Origin: Mixta theicola
Lineage (GTDB): Bacteria > Pseudomonadota > Gammaproteobacteria > Enterobacterales > Enterobacteriaceae
NCBI RefSeq assembly: GCF_002895925.1
Contig: NZ_NWUO01000001.1
Coordinates: 248,001-312,000 of the forward strand
DNA length: 64,000 nucleotides
Direction: 5' to 3'
This document shows, in pieces, positions 42,842-52,549 of the stretch. The notes beneath the pieces are model-generated. The model made no database searches and was not told the DNA's origin. It saw only the letters and a list, made by a program, of their open reading frames with translations. A program made the translations under genes and the position numbers. How positions within the stretch are numbered: the first letter of the stretch is position 1; each line of letters starts with the position of its first letter.

Positions 42842-44953
42842 TTATTCCTTACCGGCGTGAGTAATCAGCCAGCAGTTGTGAATATGACGGTTGCGGGCAA
42901 AATCCTGCGACTGCGTTTTAGCGGTGATCTCCTGAGCGTGCAGGCCGAACGTGGCCAGCCCCTGATGATCCATTTTGAAACCGCGCTTGTTATTCGAGAA
43001 CATAATGGTGCCGCCAGCGCGCAGCAGGCGCTTAAGATCGCGCATCAGCTGCAAATGGTCGCGCTGAACGTCAAAGCTCTCTTCCATGCGTTTTGAGTTG
43101 GAAAACGTAGGCGGATCGATAAAGATCAGATCAAACTGTTCGTTGCTCTCACGCAGCCAGCTCAGGCAATCCGCCTGCATCAGCCGGTGCTGACGACCGC
43201 TGAGGCCGTTCAGGCGCATATTGCGCTCCGCCCACTCCAGATAGGTGCGCGACATATCCACGGTGGTTGTGGAACGTGCGCCGCCCAGCCCGGCATGAAC
43301 GCTGGCGCTGCCGGTATAGGCAAACAGGTTAAGGAAATCTTTGCCTTTACTCATTTGTCCCAGCATACGGCGGGCCAGTCGGTGATCGATAAACAGGCCG
43401 GTATCCAGATAATCCGTGAGATTCACCCAAAAGCGGGCGTTAAACTCGCGCACTTCAAAATATTCGCCTTTTTCACCCAGCTTTTGATACTGGCTTTTGC
43501 CTTTCTGCTTTTCGCGGGTTTTCAGCACCAGGCGGTTCGCCGGCAGTTCCAGCACCGTAAGCGTGGCGCTAATCACGTCAAACAGACGCTGGCGCGCCTT
43601 CATGGCGTCAATGGTTTTCGGCGGCGCATATTCCTGGATAACCACCCAGTCGGCATAGCGATCAACGGCCACATTATATTCCGGCAAATCGGCGTCATAC
43701 AGGCGATAGCATTCAATGCCCTCCTGACGCGCCCATTTATCCAGTTTCTTCATGTTTTTTCGTAAGCGGTTGGCGTAATCTTCCGCCATCTGGGCCGGAA
43801 CGCCGTCTCCGCTGGTCACCGCCAGCTGATAGTTTTTCTGTACGCACTCCAGCGGGCCGTTTTTCGCTTTAAACTGGCGATCGGCACGCAGCTGTAAACA
43901 GCTCAGCAGATCCGGCGAGGCGCTAAACAGCGAGAGATTCCAGCCGCCGAACTGGCTTTTCATTACGCGTCCCAGCAGGCTGTGCAGGGCGATCAGCGCC
44001 GGCTCGCTTTCCAGACGTTCGCCGTACGGCGGGTTGCTGATAACGGTGCCGGTCGGTCCCTGCGGCAGCGGATTGCTTAGCTGCGCGACATCCTGTACGG
44101 CAAAGGTGAACAGGTCAGCAACGCCAGCGCGGCGGGCGTTGCCGCGTGCGCGCTCCAGCACGCGCTCATCGTTATCGTAGCCAAAGAAGCGCGAGGTGGT
44201 TTGCGCAATTCCCTGGCGGGCGCGGGTTTGCGCTTCATCAATCAGCTCACGCCACAGCTCAGGCTGATGCGCTTTCCAGCCGTGAAAGCCCCAGTGACGG
44301 CGATTCAGACCTGGCGCGCGATCGCTGGCGATCAGCGCCGCCTCGATCAGCAGCGTGCCGGAGCCGCACATCGGATCGAGCAGCGGCGTCCCCGGCTGCC
44401 AACCGGAGCGCAGCACCGTAGCCGCCGCCAGGTTTTCTTTCATCGGCGCCAGGCCGGTTTGCTGGCGATAGCCGCGCTGATGCATCCCTTCTCCGCTCAG
44501 ATCGAGCGCGATGCTGGCGGTATCTTTATTCAGCCAGACATTAATACGCACGTCCGGCTGCTCGCGATCGACATCCGGACGCGGCAGATTTTTACGGGTG
44601 AAGCTGTCGACAATCGCATCTTTTACTTTCAGGGCGCCAAACTGGCTGTTACGAATCGCTTCGTTGGTGCCGCTGAAATGCACGGCAAACGTCCCGTCAA
44701 TCAGGTTAGTCCAGTCAATCGCCTGCGCGCCGAGATAGAGATCCAGATCGCTGTATACCGGGCATTCGCTGAGCGGCAGCAGAATACGCGACGCCAGCCG
44801 GCTCCACAGCAGACTGCGGTACATTAAACGATCGTCTCCCTGAAAATGTACGCCGCCCTGGACAACCTGTAGGTTCTGCGCCCCCAGCGTTTCCAGTTCA
44901 CTCTTTAATAGCTCTTCGAGCCCACGCGCCGTACTGGCAAACAGAGAATTCAT
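42842..44953 (-). CDS. rlmKL: RlmKL bifunctional 23S rRNA methyltransferase
   Basis: A 703-residue protein (702 in E. coli); the start at 44953 gives [17 protein letters not shown]. The N-terminal half has a THUMP domain (~45-155) and the RlmL methyltransferase ([26 protein letters not shown]), making m2G2445. The C-terminal half is RlmK ([32 protein letters not shown]), making m7G2069. It lies five bases before uup on the same strand. Confidence 0.96.
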   Translation of the reverse strand: MNSLFASTARGLEELLKSELETLGAQNLQVVQGGVHFQGDDRLMYRSLLWSRLASRILLPLSECPVYSDLDLYLGAQAIDWTNLIDGTFAVHFSGTNEAIRNSQFGALKVKDAIVDSFTRKNLPRPDVDREQPDVRINVWLNKDTASIALDLSGEGMHQRGYRQQTGLAPMKENLAAATVLRSGWQPGTPLLDPMCGSGTLLIEAALIASDRAPGLNRRHWGFHGWKAHQPELWRELIDEAQTRARQGIAQTTSRFFGYDNDERVLERARGNARRAGVADLFTFAVQDVAQLSNPLPQGPTGTVISNPPYGERLESEPALIALHSLLGRVMKSQFGGWNLSLFSASPDLLSCLQLRADRQFKAKNGPLECVQKNYQLAVTSGDGVPAQMAEDYANRLRKNMKKLDKWARQEGIECYRLYDADLPEYNVAVDRYADWVVIQEYAPPKTIDAMKARQRLFDVISATLTVLELPANRLVLKTREKQKGKSQYQKLGEKGEYFEVREFNARFWVNLTDYLDTGLFIDHRLARRMLGQMSKGKDFLNLFAYTGSASVHAGLGGARSTTTVDMSRTYLEWAERNMRLNGLSGRQHRLMQADCLSWLRESNEQFDLIFIDPPTFSNSKRMEESFDVQRDHLQLMRDLKRLLRAGGTIMFSNNKRGFKMDHQGLATFGLHAQEITAKTQSQDFARNRHIHNCWLITHAGKE

Positions 44954-45089
44954 ATCGTCACTTACAGTATTGGGAAAATTGTTGCGCATTATAGCTAATC
45001 ACCGCCGCATGTCATAAAGTTAGCTTCCTTTAGCCGCAGATTCCTGTTGCCGTGGCCAGGCGCCGCGGCAGTCCAGCACGGAGAGTCTT

Positions 45090-46199
45090 ATGATCGTCCT
45101 GTCACGCCTGTTTATTCATCCGGTTAAATCGATGCGCGGGCTACAGCTTTCGCATGTCCAGGTACAAGAAAGCGGGCCGGCTTTTGACCGCCTGTTTATG
45201 CTGACGACGCATGACGGCACCTTTATTACTGCCCGCCAGTATCCGCAGCTGGTGCAGTTTATTCCGGCTCTGATCCCTGACGGAGTGTGGCTACAGGCTC
45301 CGGATAACAGCAGCGCCGCCCTGCGCTTTACCGACTTTCAGCCGCAGGAGGCTGAAACCGAAGTCTGGGGCAATCACTTTACCGCCCGTATCGCTCCGCA
45401 GCCGATCAATGACTGGCTGAGCGGCTTTTTCCCGATCCCGGTGCAGCTACGCTGGACCGGCCCGGAAATGACCCGGCGGGTTAAGCGTCGTCCGCAGGTG
45501 CCCCTTGGCTTTGCCGACGGCTATCCTTTTTTACTGGTGAATGAGGCCTCACTCTACGATCTGCAGCAGCGTTGCCCGGCCAGCGTTCGGCTGGAACAGT
45601 TCCGCCCTAATCTGGTGGTCACCGGCGCACGTCCCTGGGAAGAAGATAGCTGGCAGCGCTTACGTATCGGCGAGGTGGAGTTTGAAGTCGCCAAGCCCTG
45701 CAGCCGCTGTATCTTTACCACTATCAGCCCGGAGCGCGGACAAAAACATCCTGACGGCGAACCGCTTAAAACGCTGCAAAGCTTCCGCAGCGCGCAGGAT
45801 GGCAGCGGCGATGTGGACTTTGGCTTGAATTTGCTGGCCTGCAACAGCGGCGTGATACGCACTGGCGATACGCTGGAAGTCGTCGCAACGCAGCCGGCGC
45901 GCCAGTATGGCGCGGGTCGGATAGTCGAAACGCTGACGGTACCAGAGGAAGCGGAGCAACGCGTCACCATTGATTACCGCGGCAGTCGGTTTAGCGGAAA
46001 TAATCAGCAGCTGTTACTGGAACAGCTGGAAATGCAGGGGCACCGTATCCCCTATTCCTGCCGCGCCGGTCTGTGCGGCAGCTGTAAAATGCAGCTGGTT
46101 TCCGGCAAGGTCAAAGCGCTAAAGCAGGATGCTGTCCGTAACGACGGCACCGTTTTAAGCTGTAGCTGTATTCCGGACGGAGATATAGAGCTGGCGTAA
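45090..46199 (+). CDS. ycbX: YcbX, MOSC-domain and ferredoxin-domain oxidoreductase
   Basis: A 369-residue protein: MOSC_N (~1-120), MOSC (~130-265, including the molybdenum cofactor-binding Cys in [13 protein letters not shown]), and a C-terminal 2Fe-2S ferredoxin domain (~285-369) with cluster Cys in [15 protein letters not shown] and the later SCSC segment. YcbX reduces N-hydroxylated base analogues such as 6-N-hydroxylaminopurine, a detoxification role shared with YiiM. It diverges from rlmKL. Confidence 0.95.
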   Translation: MIVLSRLFIHPVKSMRGLQLSHVQVQESGPAFDRLFMLTTHDGTFITARQYPQLVQFIPALIPDGVWLQAPDNSSAALRFTDFQPQEAETEVWGNHFTARIAPQPINDWLSGFFPIPVQLRWTGPEMTRRVKRRPQVPLGFADGYPFLLVNEASLYDLQQRCPASVRLEQFRPNLVVTGARPWEEDSWQRLRIGEVEFEVAKPCSRCIFTTISPERGQKHPDGEPLKTLQSFRSAQDGSGDVDFGLNLLACNSGVIRTGDTLEVVATQPARQYGAGRIVETLTVPEEAEQRVTIDYRGSRFSGNNQQLLLEQLEMQGHRIPYSCRAGLCGSCKMQLVSGKVKALKQDAVRNDGTVLSCSCIPDGDIELA

Positions 46200-46212
46200 G
46201 GCGCCGGGTCGG

Positions 46213-46767
46213 TTAACCGGCCCAGGCGTAACGCTGCGCCTGCTCCGCCTGCTCCGCCTGCCACGGCTGCAGGCGATCGTGCATAATTTTAATCGCATCG
46301 CCCAGCATCATGGATTTACCTGCGATTTGCAGCTCAGGCTGCGCCAGCACGCAAAGCGCCGCGCTTTCTCCCGCCTCGATAACCAACATCCTCGCCTCTT
46401 CGCCGTTCTCTTCCAGCGTGACCGTCACCAGATCGCTGCTACCGGGCTGCCAGTAATGACGCTGGCAAACGCGAAAATGCCAGCTTTTCGGCATCAGCGG
46501 CTTCATAAAGCGCCAGGCCACCAGCGCATTCAGCAGCAGCTCATCGCACTGTTCCTCGCTGAGCGCCGTTTCACGGCAGCTTTCCTGCCAGGTGAAAAAC
46601 TGCGCCGCGTCGTCAACATTAAAAACAGCCTCGCTGAAGGCATCCGGCGTTAACATTTTGCGGGAAAAACGGGAGCGAAACAGCATACCATCCGCTAAGT
46701 CGAGCATCATACGATCCTGCTCTGCATCGAAAAACCAACGCCATTTGTCGTCAGGTTTTATCTTCAT
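46213..46767 (-). CDS. zapC: ZapC, FtsZ-ring stabiliser
   Basis: A 184-residue protein; the start at 46767 gives [20 protein letters not shown], matching E. coli ZapC (180 aa). Conserved stretches are [21 protein letters not shown] and [14 protein letters not shown]. ZapC binds FtsZ and promotes protofilament bundling at midcell. The C-terminus carries a short AEQAEQAQ repeat not seen in E. coli. It is convergent with ycbX, 13 bases apart. Confidence 0.92.
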   Translation of the reverse strand: MKIKPDDKWRWFFDAEQDRMMLDLADGMLFRSRFSRKMLTPDAFSEAVFNVDDAAQFFTWQESCRETALSEEQCDELLLNALVAWRFMKPLMPKSWHFRVCQRHYWQPGSSDLVTVTLEENGEEARMLVIEAGESAALCVLAQPELQIAGKSMMLGDAIKIMHDRLQPWQAEQAEQAQRYAWAG

Positions 46768-46963
46768 GGTTTGCCTTACTACAGTTGAGGGTTGCAAAAA
46801 CAGGCTGATTTATTGCCCGACGCCAAATCAACCAACATCGGACAGGGCATAAAAAGGTATTAACCTGCCGCGAATAATATTTTCCTGAAACGAACAAGGA
46901 ATAGACAAAATATAAACCAGCCGGAAACAGATTAAAAGCCCCCGGCCAGATTCTTCAAAAAGG

Positions 46964-47974
46964 TCAGAGATGAGTCACAATCTCTTTTACCAAATCCGGG
47001 CCTTTATAAATAAAGCCGGAATAAATTTGCACCAGCGTCGCGCCGGCCGCTATTTTTTCGCGGGCCGCCATCATTGAGTCGATCCCGCCAACGCCAATAA
47101 TCGGCAGCTTTCCTTGCAGTTCCTGCGCCAGACGGCGAATCACTTCGGTACTGCGCTGCTGCACCGGACGTCCGCTAAGACCGCCGGCCTCTTCGCTATA
47201 TTTCAATCCGCTGACCAGGGAGCGATCCAGGGTGGTATTGGTGGCGATGACGCCATCAATTTGATGACGAACCAGGCTATCGGCAATCTGCACCAATTCT
47301 TCTTCAGAAAGATCGGGCGCAATTTTTACCGCGACGGGAACATATTTCAGGTGAAGCTTTTCCAGAATTTTCTGCTGCGCTTTTATTGCCATCAGCAAAT
47401 CGTCCAGCGCCTCACCATATTGCAGGGTTCTTAAACCCGGCGTATTCGGCGAGGAGATATTAACGGCAATATAACCCGCGTGAGGATAGACTTTTCCCAT
47501 ACAGGCCAAATAATCATCTTTACCCTGCTCTACCGGCGTATCTTTATTTTTCCCAATATTGATACCCAGCACGCCATTAAATCTGGCGCGCTTTACGTTT
47601 TCAACCAGCTGGTCCACGCCCAGATTATTAAATCCCATCCGGTTAATAATCCCTTCGGCTTCAATCAGGCGGAACAGACGCGGCTTATCATTACCCGGCT
47701 GCGGACGTGGCGTTACGGTTCCCACTTCAACAAAGCCGAAGCCCATCGCGCCGAAAGCATCAATACACTCGCCGTTTTTATCCAGCCCGGCAGCCAGGCC
47801 AAGCGCATTTTTGAAGGTCAGCCCCATACATTTAACGGGGCGTGCAGGCAAACGCTGACGTATTAATCCTTCCAGCGGCGTGCCGCCAATGCGACGTAGC
47901 TGTTGCAGCGTCAGTTCATGGGCGTGTTCAGCGTCGAGACGGAACAAGGCTTTACGTGCGAGGGGGTAAAACAT
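46964..47974 (-). CDS. pyrD: Dihydroorotate dehydrogenase (quinone), class 2
   Basis: A 336-residue enzyme, the E. coli length when started at 47974 ([16 protein letters not shown]), where GGAG lies upstream. The N-terminal helical extension (~1-40) docks it to the membrane for quinone. FMN and active-site motifs are [31 protein letters not shown] (catalytic Ser nearby) and IGVGGI with [13 protein letters not shown]. It oxidises dihydroorotate in pyrimidine synthesis. Confidence 0.97.
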   Translation of the reverse strand: MFYPLARKALFRLDAEHAHELTLQQLRRIGGTPLEGLIRQRLPARPVKCMGLTFKNALGLAAGLDKNGECIDAFGAMGFGFVEVGTVTPRPQPGNDKPRLFRLIEAEGIINRMGFNNLGVDQLVENVKRARFNGVLGINIGKNKDTPVEQGKDDYLACMGKVYPHAGYIAVNISSPNTPGLRTLQYGEALDDLLMAIKAQQKILEKLHLKYVPVAVKIAPDLSEEELVQIADSLVRHQIDGVIATNTTLDRSLVSGLKYSEEAGGLSGRPVQQRSTEVIRRLAQELQGKLPIIGVGGIDSMMAAREKIAAGATLVQIYSGFIYKGPDLVKEIVTHL

Positions 47975-48218
47975 GGACTCTCCTGAATTCCCGGTGGCAA
48001 ACGGGGCGGTATTATCCGGTATAACCGCCATAAAAAGCCAGAATTGTTAAACTGGCGCCTCAGTTAACCTTCTTTTTATCCTTCCTGCGCTGCCTTAGCG
48101 CAAAAACAGCATTTTATTGCCGGATAAATCATTTAAAGGCCGCCGCAGGCTCTGTCAGTATACATCCATAAGTTCTCAATAATCTTTCATCAATAACTAA
48201 GTGTTATAAGGAGTGGCT

Positions 48219-48770
48219 ATGCGCGTTATTACTCTGGCGGGAAGCCCGCGTTTTCCTTCGCGGTCCACGGCGTTATTAACGCTGTGTCAGCAGGCGCTTG
48301 AACAGCGCGGCGTTGAGGTTACGCCCTGGAATTTACATAACTTTCGGCCGGAGGATTTGCTTTACGCGCGTTTTGATTCCCCCGCTCTGCTGGCAATGAA
48401 AGAGGATCTGGCCGCTGCGGATGGCGTGATTGTCGCCACGCCGGTTTATAAAGCTTCCTTTTCCGGTGCGCTGAAAACCCTGTTGGATCTGCTGCCGGAG
48501 CGCGCGCTGGAACATAAGGTGGTGCTGCCGCTGGCAACCGGCGGCACGCTGGCCCATATGCTGGCGGTGGATTATGCGTTAAAGCCGGTCCTTAACGCGC
48601 TGAAGGCGCAGGAAGTGCTGCACGGCATTTTTGCCGATGACAGCCAGATTACCCATTACGACCGGCAACCGGAGCTGAGCGATCTGCTTTCTGTACGCCT
48701 GAACGAAGCTCTGACGACGTTCTGGTTTGCCTTGCAGCGGCGTGAAGCACGCCTGGCTCAAGTGGTTTAA
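48219..48770 (+). CDS. ssuE: NADPH-dependent FMN reductase SsuE
   Basis: A 183-residue flavodoxin-like reductase. The ATG at 48219 has AAGGAG five bases upstream; the GTG at 48213 overlaps it. The phosphate loop is [10 protein letters not shown] and the flavin-side motif [20 protein letters not shown]. SsuE supplies FMNH2 to SsuD. It is the first gene of ssuEADCB, used to obtain sulfur from alkanesulfonates during sulfate starvation. The 187-base upstream gap should hold the Cbl-activated promoter; no site was assigned. Confidence 0.95.
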   Translation: MRVITLAGSPRFPSRSTALLTLCQQALEQRGVEVTPWNLHNFRPEDLLYARFDSPALLAMKEDLAAADGVIVATPVYKASFSGALKTLLDLLPERALEHKVVLPLATGGTLAHMLAVDYALKPVLNALKAQEVLHGIFADDSQITHYDRQPELSDLLSVRLNEALTTFWFALQRREARLAQVV

Positions 48771-48780
48771 GGAGGCGCAC

Positions 48781-49740
48781 ATGATACGTTTATCCCGACC
48801 GTTCGCCGGCGCGCTGTTAATCGCGCTGCTCAGCATCAGTACCGCGCTGCAGGCCGCCAGCCAGGCGCCAAATGCCATTCGTATTGGCTATCAAAAAGGG
48901 TCGGTCAGCATGGTGCTGGCTAAAGCCCACCATTTGCTGGAGCAGCGTTATCCCCATACCGACATTCGCTGGATTGAGTTTCCTGCCGGTCCGCAAATGC
49001 TGGAAGCGCTGAACGTTGGCAGTATCGATTTGGGCAGTACCGGCGATATTCCGCCGCTGTTTGCCCAGGCGGCAGGCGCCGACCTGCTGTATGTCGGCGC
49101 AGAGCCGCCGCAGCCGCAGGCCGAAGTGTTGCTGGTTGCTGATAACAGCACGATCAAAACGGTGGCGGACCTGAAAGGGCATAAAGTCGCCCTGCAGAAA
49201 GGCTCCAGCTCACATAATCTGCTGCTGCGCGCGCTGCAAAAAGCCGGGCTGAGCTTTAAGGATGTTCAGCCGGTATGGCTGACGCCTGCCGATGCCCGCG
49301 CCGCTTTTCAGCAGGGCAACGTCGATGCCTGGGCCATCTGGGATCCTTACTATTCCGCTGCGCTGCAGCAGAGCAAAGTACGGGTGCTTACCGATGGCAG
49401 CGCACTCAATCTCACCGGCTCTTTTTATCTGGCTACGCGTAGCTATGCCGAGGCCCACGGCGACTTTATTCAGTCGGTGCTGGATATTTTTAGCCAGGCG
49501 GATGCATTAACCCAAAGCCAGCGGGCAGAGAGTATCAAGCTGTTGGCACAAAGTATGAGCGTGCCGGAAAGCGTGGTCAGCAGCTATCTCGACCATCGTT
49601 CGCCCGCCCGCATTTTGCCGGTTAGCGAGCCGACCGTTCAGGCGCAGCAGCATACCGCCGATCTGTTCTATCAAAACCACCTGCTTCCCGTGAAGCTCGA
49701 CGTCACCAGCCGCATCTGGCGCGGTGCAACCGTTCAGTGA
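48781..49740 (+). CDS. ssuA: SsuA, sulfonate-binding periplasmic protein
   Basis: A 319-residue precursor with a signal peptide (~1-22, cleaved near LQAA) and a NMT1/THI5-like type II binding fold: IRIGYQKGSVSMVLAK, IRWIEFPAGPQMLEALNVGSIDLG and WAIWDPYYSAALQQ. It delivers aliphatic sulfonates to SsuBC. The start at 48781 lies ten bases after ssuE and is preceded by AAGGAGGC. Confidence 0.95.
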   Translation: MIRLSRPFAGALLIALLSISTALQAASQAPNAIRIGYQKGSVSMVLAKAHHLLEQRYPHTDIRWIEFPAGPQMLEALNVGSIDLGSTGDIPPLFAQAAGADLLYVGAEPPQPQAEVLLVADNSTIKTVADLKGHKVALQKGSSSHNLLLRALQKAGLSFKDVQPVWLTPADARAAFQQGNVDAWAIWDPYYSAALQQSKVRVLTDGSALNLTGSFYLATRSYAEAHGDFIQSVLDIFSQADALTQSQRAESIKLLAQSMSVPESVVSSYLDHRSPARILPVSEPTVQAQQHTADLFYQNHLLPVKLDVTSRIWRGATVQ

Positions 49741-49755
49741 GTAAGGAGAATTATC

Positions 49756-50901
49756 ATGGCGTTATCCGTATTCTGGTTTTTACCTACCCATGGCGACGGT
49801 CACTATCTGGGCACGGCGGAAGGCGCCCGCCCGGTTGACCACGGTTATTTGCAACAGATTGCGCAGGCGGCGGATCGTTTAGGCTTTGGCGGCGTGCTAA
49901 TCCCAACCGGGCGTTCCTGTGAAGATGCCTGGCTGGTGGCCGCGTCGCTGATTCCGGTCACGCAACGGCTGCGCTTTCTGGTGGCGCTGCGTCCCGGCGT
50001 GATCTCGCCTACCCAGGCTGCCCGGCAGGCGGCAACCCTGGATCGGCTCTCCAACGGGCGCGCGCTGTTTAATCTGGTTACCGGCGGCGATCCGGAAGAG
50101 CTGGCGGGCGACGGCATTTTTCTCGATCACACCGAACGCTACGCGGAATCCGCCGAATTTACCCGCATCTGGCGGCGCGTACTGGAAGGCGAAACCGTGG
50201 ATTATCAGGGTGACTATCTGCAGGTACGGGGAGCCAGGCTGATGTTTAAACCCATTCAACAACCGCGCCCACCGCTGTGGTTCGGCGGCTCTTCAGCGGT
50301 GGCCCAGGATCTGGCGGCGGAACAGGTAGATGTCTATCTGACCTGGGGCGAACCGCCAGCATTGGTAAAAGAAAAAATCGAACAGGTACGTGCGAAAGCC
50401 GCGGCGCAGGGCCGCCGGGTACGCTTCGGTATTCGTCTGCATGTGATCGTTCGCGAAACCAACAGCGAGGCCTGGCAGGCCGCGGAACGGCTTATATCAC
50501 ATCTGGACGATGCCACTATTGCTAAAGCGCAGGCGGCGCTGGCGCGTACCGATTCGGTTGGCCAGCAGCGCATGGCCGCGCTGCATCAGGGCCGTCGCGA
50601 TAAGCTGGAGATCGGCCCTAACCTGTGGGCGGGCGTCGGCCTGGTGCGCGGCGGTGCCGGTACGGCGCTGGTTGGCGATGGGCCAACGGTGGCGGCGCGT
50701 ATGCAGGAGTATGCCGATCTCGGCATTGAGACCTTTATTCTCTCCGGCTATCCCCACCTGGAAGAGGCGTATCGGGTAGGCGAGCTGCTGTTCCCGCATC
50801 TGGATCTGGCGGTGCCGGAGATACCCGCGCCGCGCAAAATTCAGGCGCACGGCGAGGCGGTGGCGCATGATTTCGCCCCGCAAAAAGTGTCGCAAAGCTA
50901 A
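49756..50901 (+). CDS. ssuD: SsuD, FMNH2-dependent alkanesulfonate monooxygenase
   Basis: A 381-residue TIM-barrel enzyme of the bacterial luciferase family (E. coli SsuD 381 aa). Conserved elements include [32 protein letters not shown], and [12 protein letters not shown]. It cleaves the C-S bond of alkanesulfonates to sulfite and aldehyde using FMNH2 from SsuE and O2. It starts 15 bases after ssuA. Confidence 0.96.
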   Translation: MALSVFWFLPTHGDGHYLGTAEGARPVDHGYLQQIAQAADRLGFGGVLIPTGRSCEDAWLVAASLIPVTQRLRFLVALRPGVISPTQAARQAATLDRLSNGRALFNLVTGGDPEELAGDGIFLDHTERYAESAEFTRIWRRVLEGETVDYQGDYLQVRGARLMFKPIQQPRPPLWFGGSSAVAQDLAAEQVDVYLTWGEPPALVKEKIEQVRAKAAAQGRRVRFGIRLHVIVRETNSEAWQAAERLISHLDDATIAKAQAALARTDSVGQQRMAALHQGRRDKLEIGPNLWAGVGLVRGGAGTALVGDGPTVAARMQEYADLGIETFILSGYPHLEEAYRVGELLFPHLDLAVPEIPAPRKIQAHGEAVAHDFAPQKVSQS

Positions 50902-50912
50902 AGGAGCCGCTG

Positions 50913-51701
50913 ATGAGCAATAAACTGAGTTCTCGGCATCCGCTGGTGCCCTGGCTGCTGCCGACCGCGCTGCTGATTGTCTGGCAAATCGCTTCGCAAA
51001 CCGGCTGGCTTTCCACCCGGATTCTGCCAGCGCCGCAGAGCGTGGTGCTGACGTTCTGGCATCTCAGCGCCAGCGGCGAGCTGTGGCAGCATCTGGCGAT
51101 CAGCAGCTGGCGTGCGCTAACCGGCTTTGCCATCGGCACCACCATTGGCCTGGCGCTGGGCCTGATCGCCGGCGCCTCCCACTGGGGCGAGCGCCTGCTG
51201 GATACATCGGTACAGATGCTACGCAATATTCCGCACCTGGCGCTGATCCCGTTAGTTATTTTATGGTTCGGCATTGATGAGACAGCCAAGATTTTTCTTG
51301 TTGCTCTCGGCACGCTGTTTCCGGTGTATCTCAATACTTTTCACGGCATCCGCAATATCGATCGCGGGCTGGTGGAGATGGCGCGCAGCTACGGCCTTTC
51401 CGGCTGGCGCCTGTTTAGTGAGGTCATGCTGCCCGGCGCCCTGCCCTCGATTATGGTCGGCATACGCTTTGCGCTCGGCTTGATGTGGCTGACGCTGATC
51501 GTCGCAGAGACCATTTCAGCGAACTCCGGCATCGGCTACCTGGCGATGAACGCCCGTGAGTTTTTACAAACGGATGTGGTCGTGGTCGCCATTATTCTTT
51601 ATGCGCTGCTGGGCAAGCTGGCCGACGTTAGCGCCGTTCTGCTGGAGCGCGTATGGTTACGCTGGCATCCGGCTTATCAACTGAAGGAGGCCGTAGTATG
51701 A
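50913..51701 (+). CDS. ssuC: SsuC, sulfonate ABC transporter permease
   Basis: A 262-residue permease with about six membrane helices. The EAA loop, which docks the ATPase, is in [27 protein letters not shown]. It forms the inner-membrane channel for SsuA-delivered sulfonates. Its TGA overlaps the ssuB ATG (ATGA), so the two are translationally coupled. Confidence 0.95.
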   Translation: MSNKLSSRHPLVPWLLPTALLIVWQIASQTGWLSTRILPAPQSVVLTFWHLSASGELWQHLAISSWRALTGFAIGTTIGLALGLIAGASHWGERLLDTSVQMLRNIPHLALIPLVILWFGIDETAKIFLVALGTLFPVYLNTFHGIRNIDRGLVEMARSYGLSGWRLFSEVMLPGALPSIMVGIRFALGLMWLTLIVAETISANSGIGYLAMNAREFLQTDVVVVAIILYALLGKLADVSAVLLERVWLRWHPAYQLKEAVV

Positions 51702-52483
51702 ATGCCATCGCAACGCCGTCACGGCTTAATATTGGTACGCCAGTCGGATTACAGGGCGTCAGCAAACGCTTTGGCGATCGATCCATTCTGCAGGGAGTTG
51801 ATTTGCATATTCCTGCCGGTCAGTTTGTCGCAGTGGTTGGGCGCAGCGGCTGTGGTAAAAGCACGCTGCTGCGCCTGCTTGCCGGACTGGAAACGCTCAG
51901 CGAAGGCGAGTTGCTGGCGGGCCAGGCGCCGCTATCCTCGGCGCGCGAAGAGACGCGTCTGATGTTCCAGGATGCCCGCCTGCTGCCGTGGAAGCGGGTG
52001 ATTGATAACGTTGGGCTGGGATTGGGCGGCGACTGGCGTCCGGCGGCGCTGCAGGCGCTGGAAGCGGTAAACCTCGCCGATCGCGCCCAGGAATGGCCCG
52101 CCGCCTTATCGGGCGGACAACGACAGCGCGTGGCGCTGGCGCGCGCGCTGATCCATCGCCCTGGCCTGCTGTTGCTGGATGAGCCTCTGGGCGCGCTGGA
52201 TGCGCTGACGCGCATTGAAATGCAGGAGCTTATTGAAAACCTCTGGCATCAGCAGAATTTTACCGTTCTGCTGGTGACGCACGATGTCAGTGAAGCGGTG
52301 GCCTTAGCCGATCGGGTTTTACTGATTGAAGAGGGAAAAGTCGGGCTGGATTTAGCGATTGATTTGCCACGTCCGCGCCGCCGCGGCTCTGCGCGTCTGG
52401 CGGAGCTGGAGGCCGAAGTGCTGGAACGGGTTATGCAACGCGATCGGCCGACGGGCGATCTGCCGCGCTATGCCCAACGCTAA
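51698..52483 (+). CDS. ssuB: SsuB, sulfonate ABC transporter ATPase
   Basis: A 261-residue ATPase. Walker [11 protein letters not shown]-loop [11 protein letters not shown], signature [15 protein letters not shown], Walker [13 protein letters not shown] and H-loop [10 protein letters not shown] are all intact. The ATG at 51698 overlaps the ssuC stop and has GGAGG upstream. It is the last gene of the ssu operon. Confidence 0.95.
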   Translation: MNAIATPSRLNIGTPVGLQGVSKRFGDRSILQGVDLHIPAGQFVAVVGRSGCGKSTLLRLLAGLETLSEGELLAGQAPLSSAREETRLMFQDARLLPWKRVIDNVGLGLGGDWRPAALQALEAVNLADRAQEWPAALSGGQRQRVALARALIHRPGLLLLDEPLGALDALTRIEMQELIENLWHQQNFTVLLVTHDVSEAVALADRVLLIEEGKVGLDLAIDLPRPRRRGSARLAELEAEVLERVMQRDRPTGDLPRYAQR

Positions 52484-52494
52484 ACTCAGGGGTT

Positions 52495-52516
52495 AAAAAA
52501 GGCAGCTGACGCTGCC
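52495..52516 (-). terminator. Terminator of pepN (also near ssuB end)
   Basis: Arms GGCAGC and GCTGCC with a TGAC-type loop. On the minus strand the hairpin is followed by TTTTTT, fitting pepN termination. Confidence 0.75.
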
Positions 52517-52549
52517 TTCAAACACATAAAAACGTGCCTGCTAACGTTA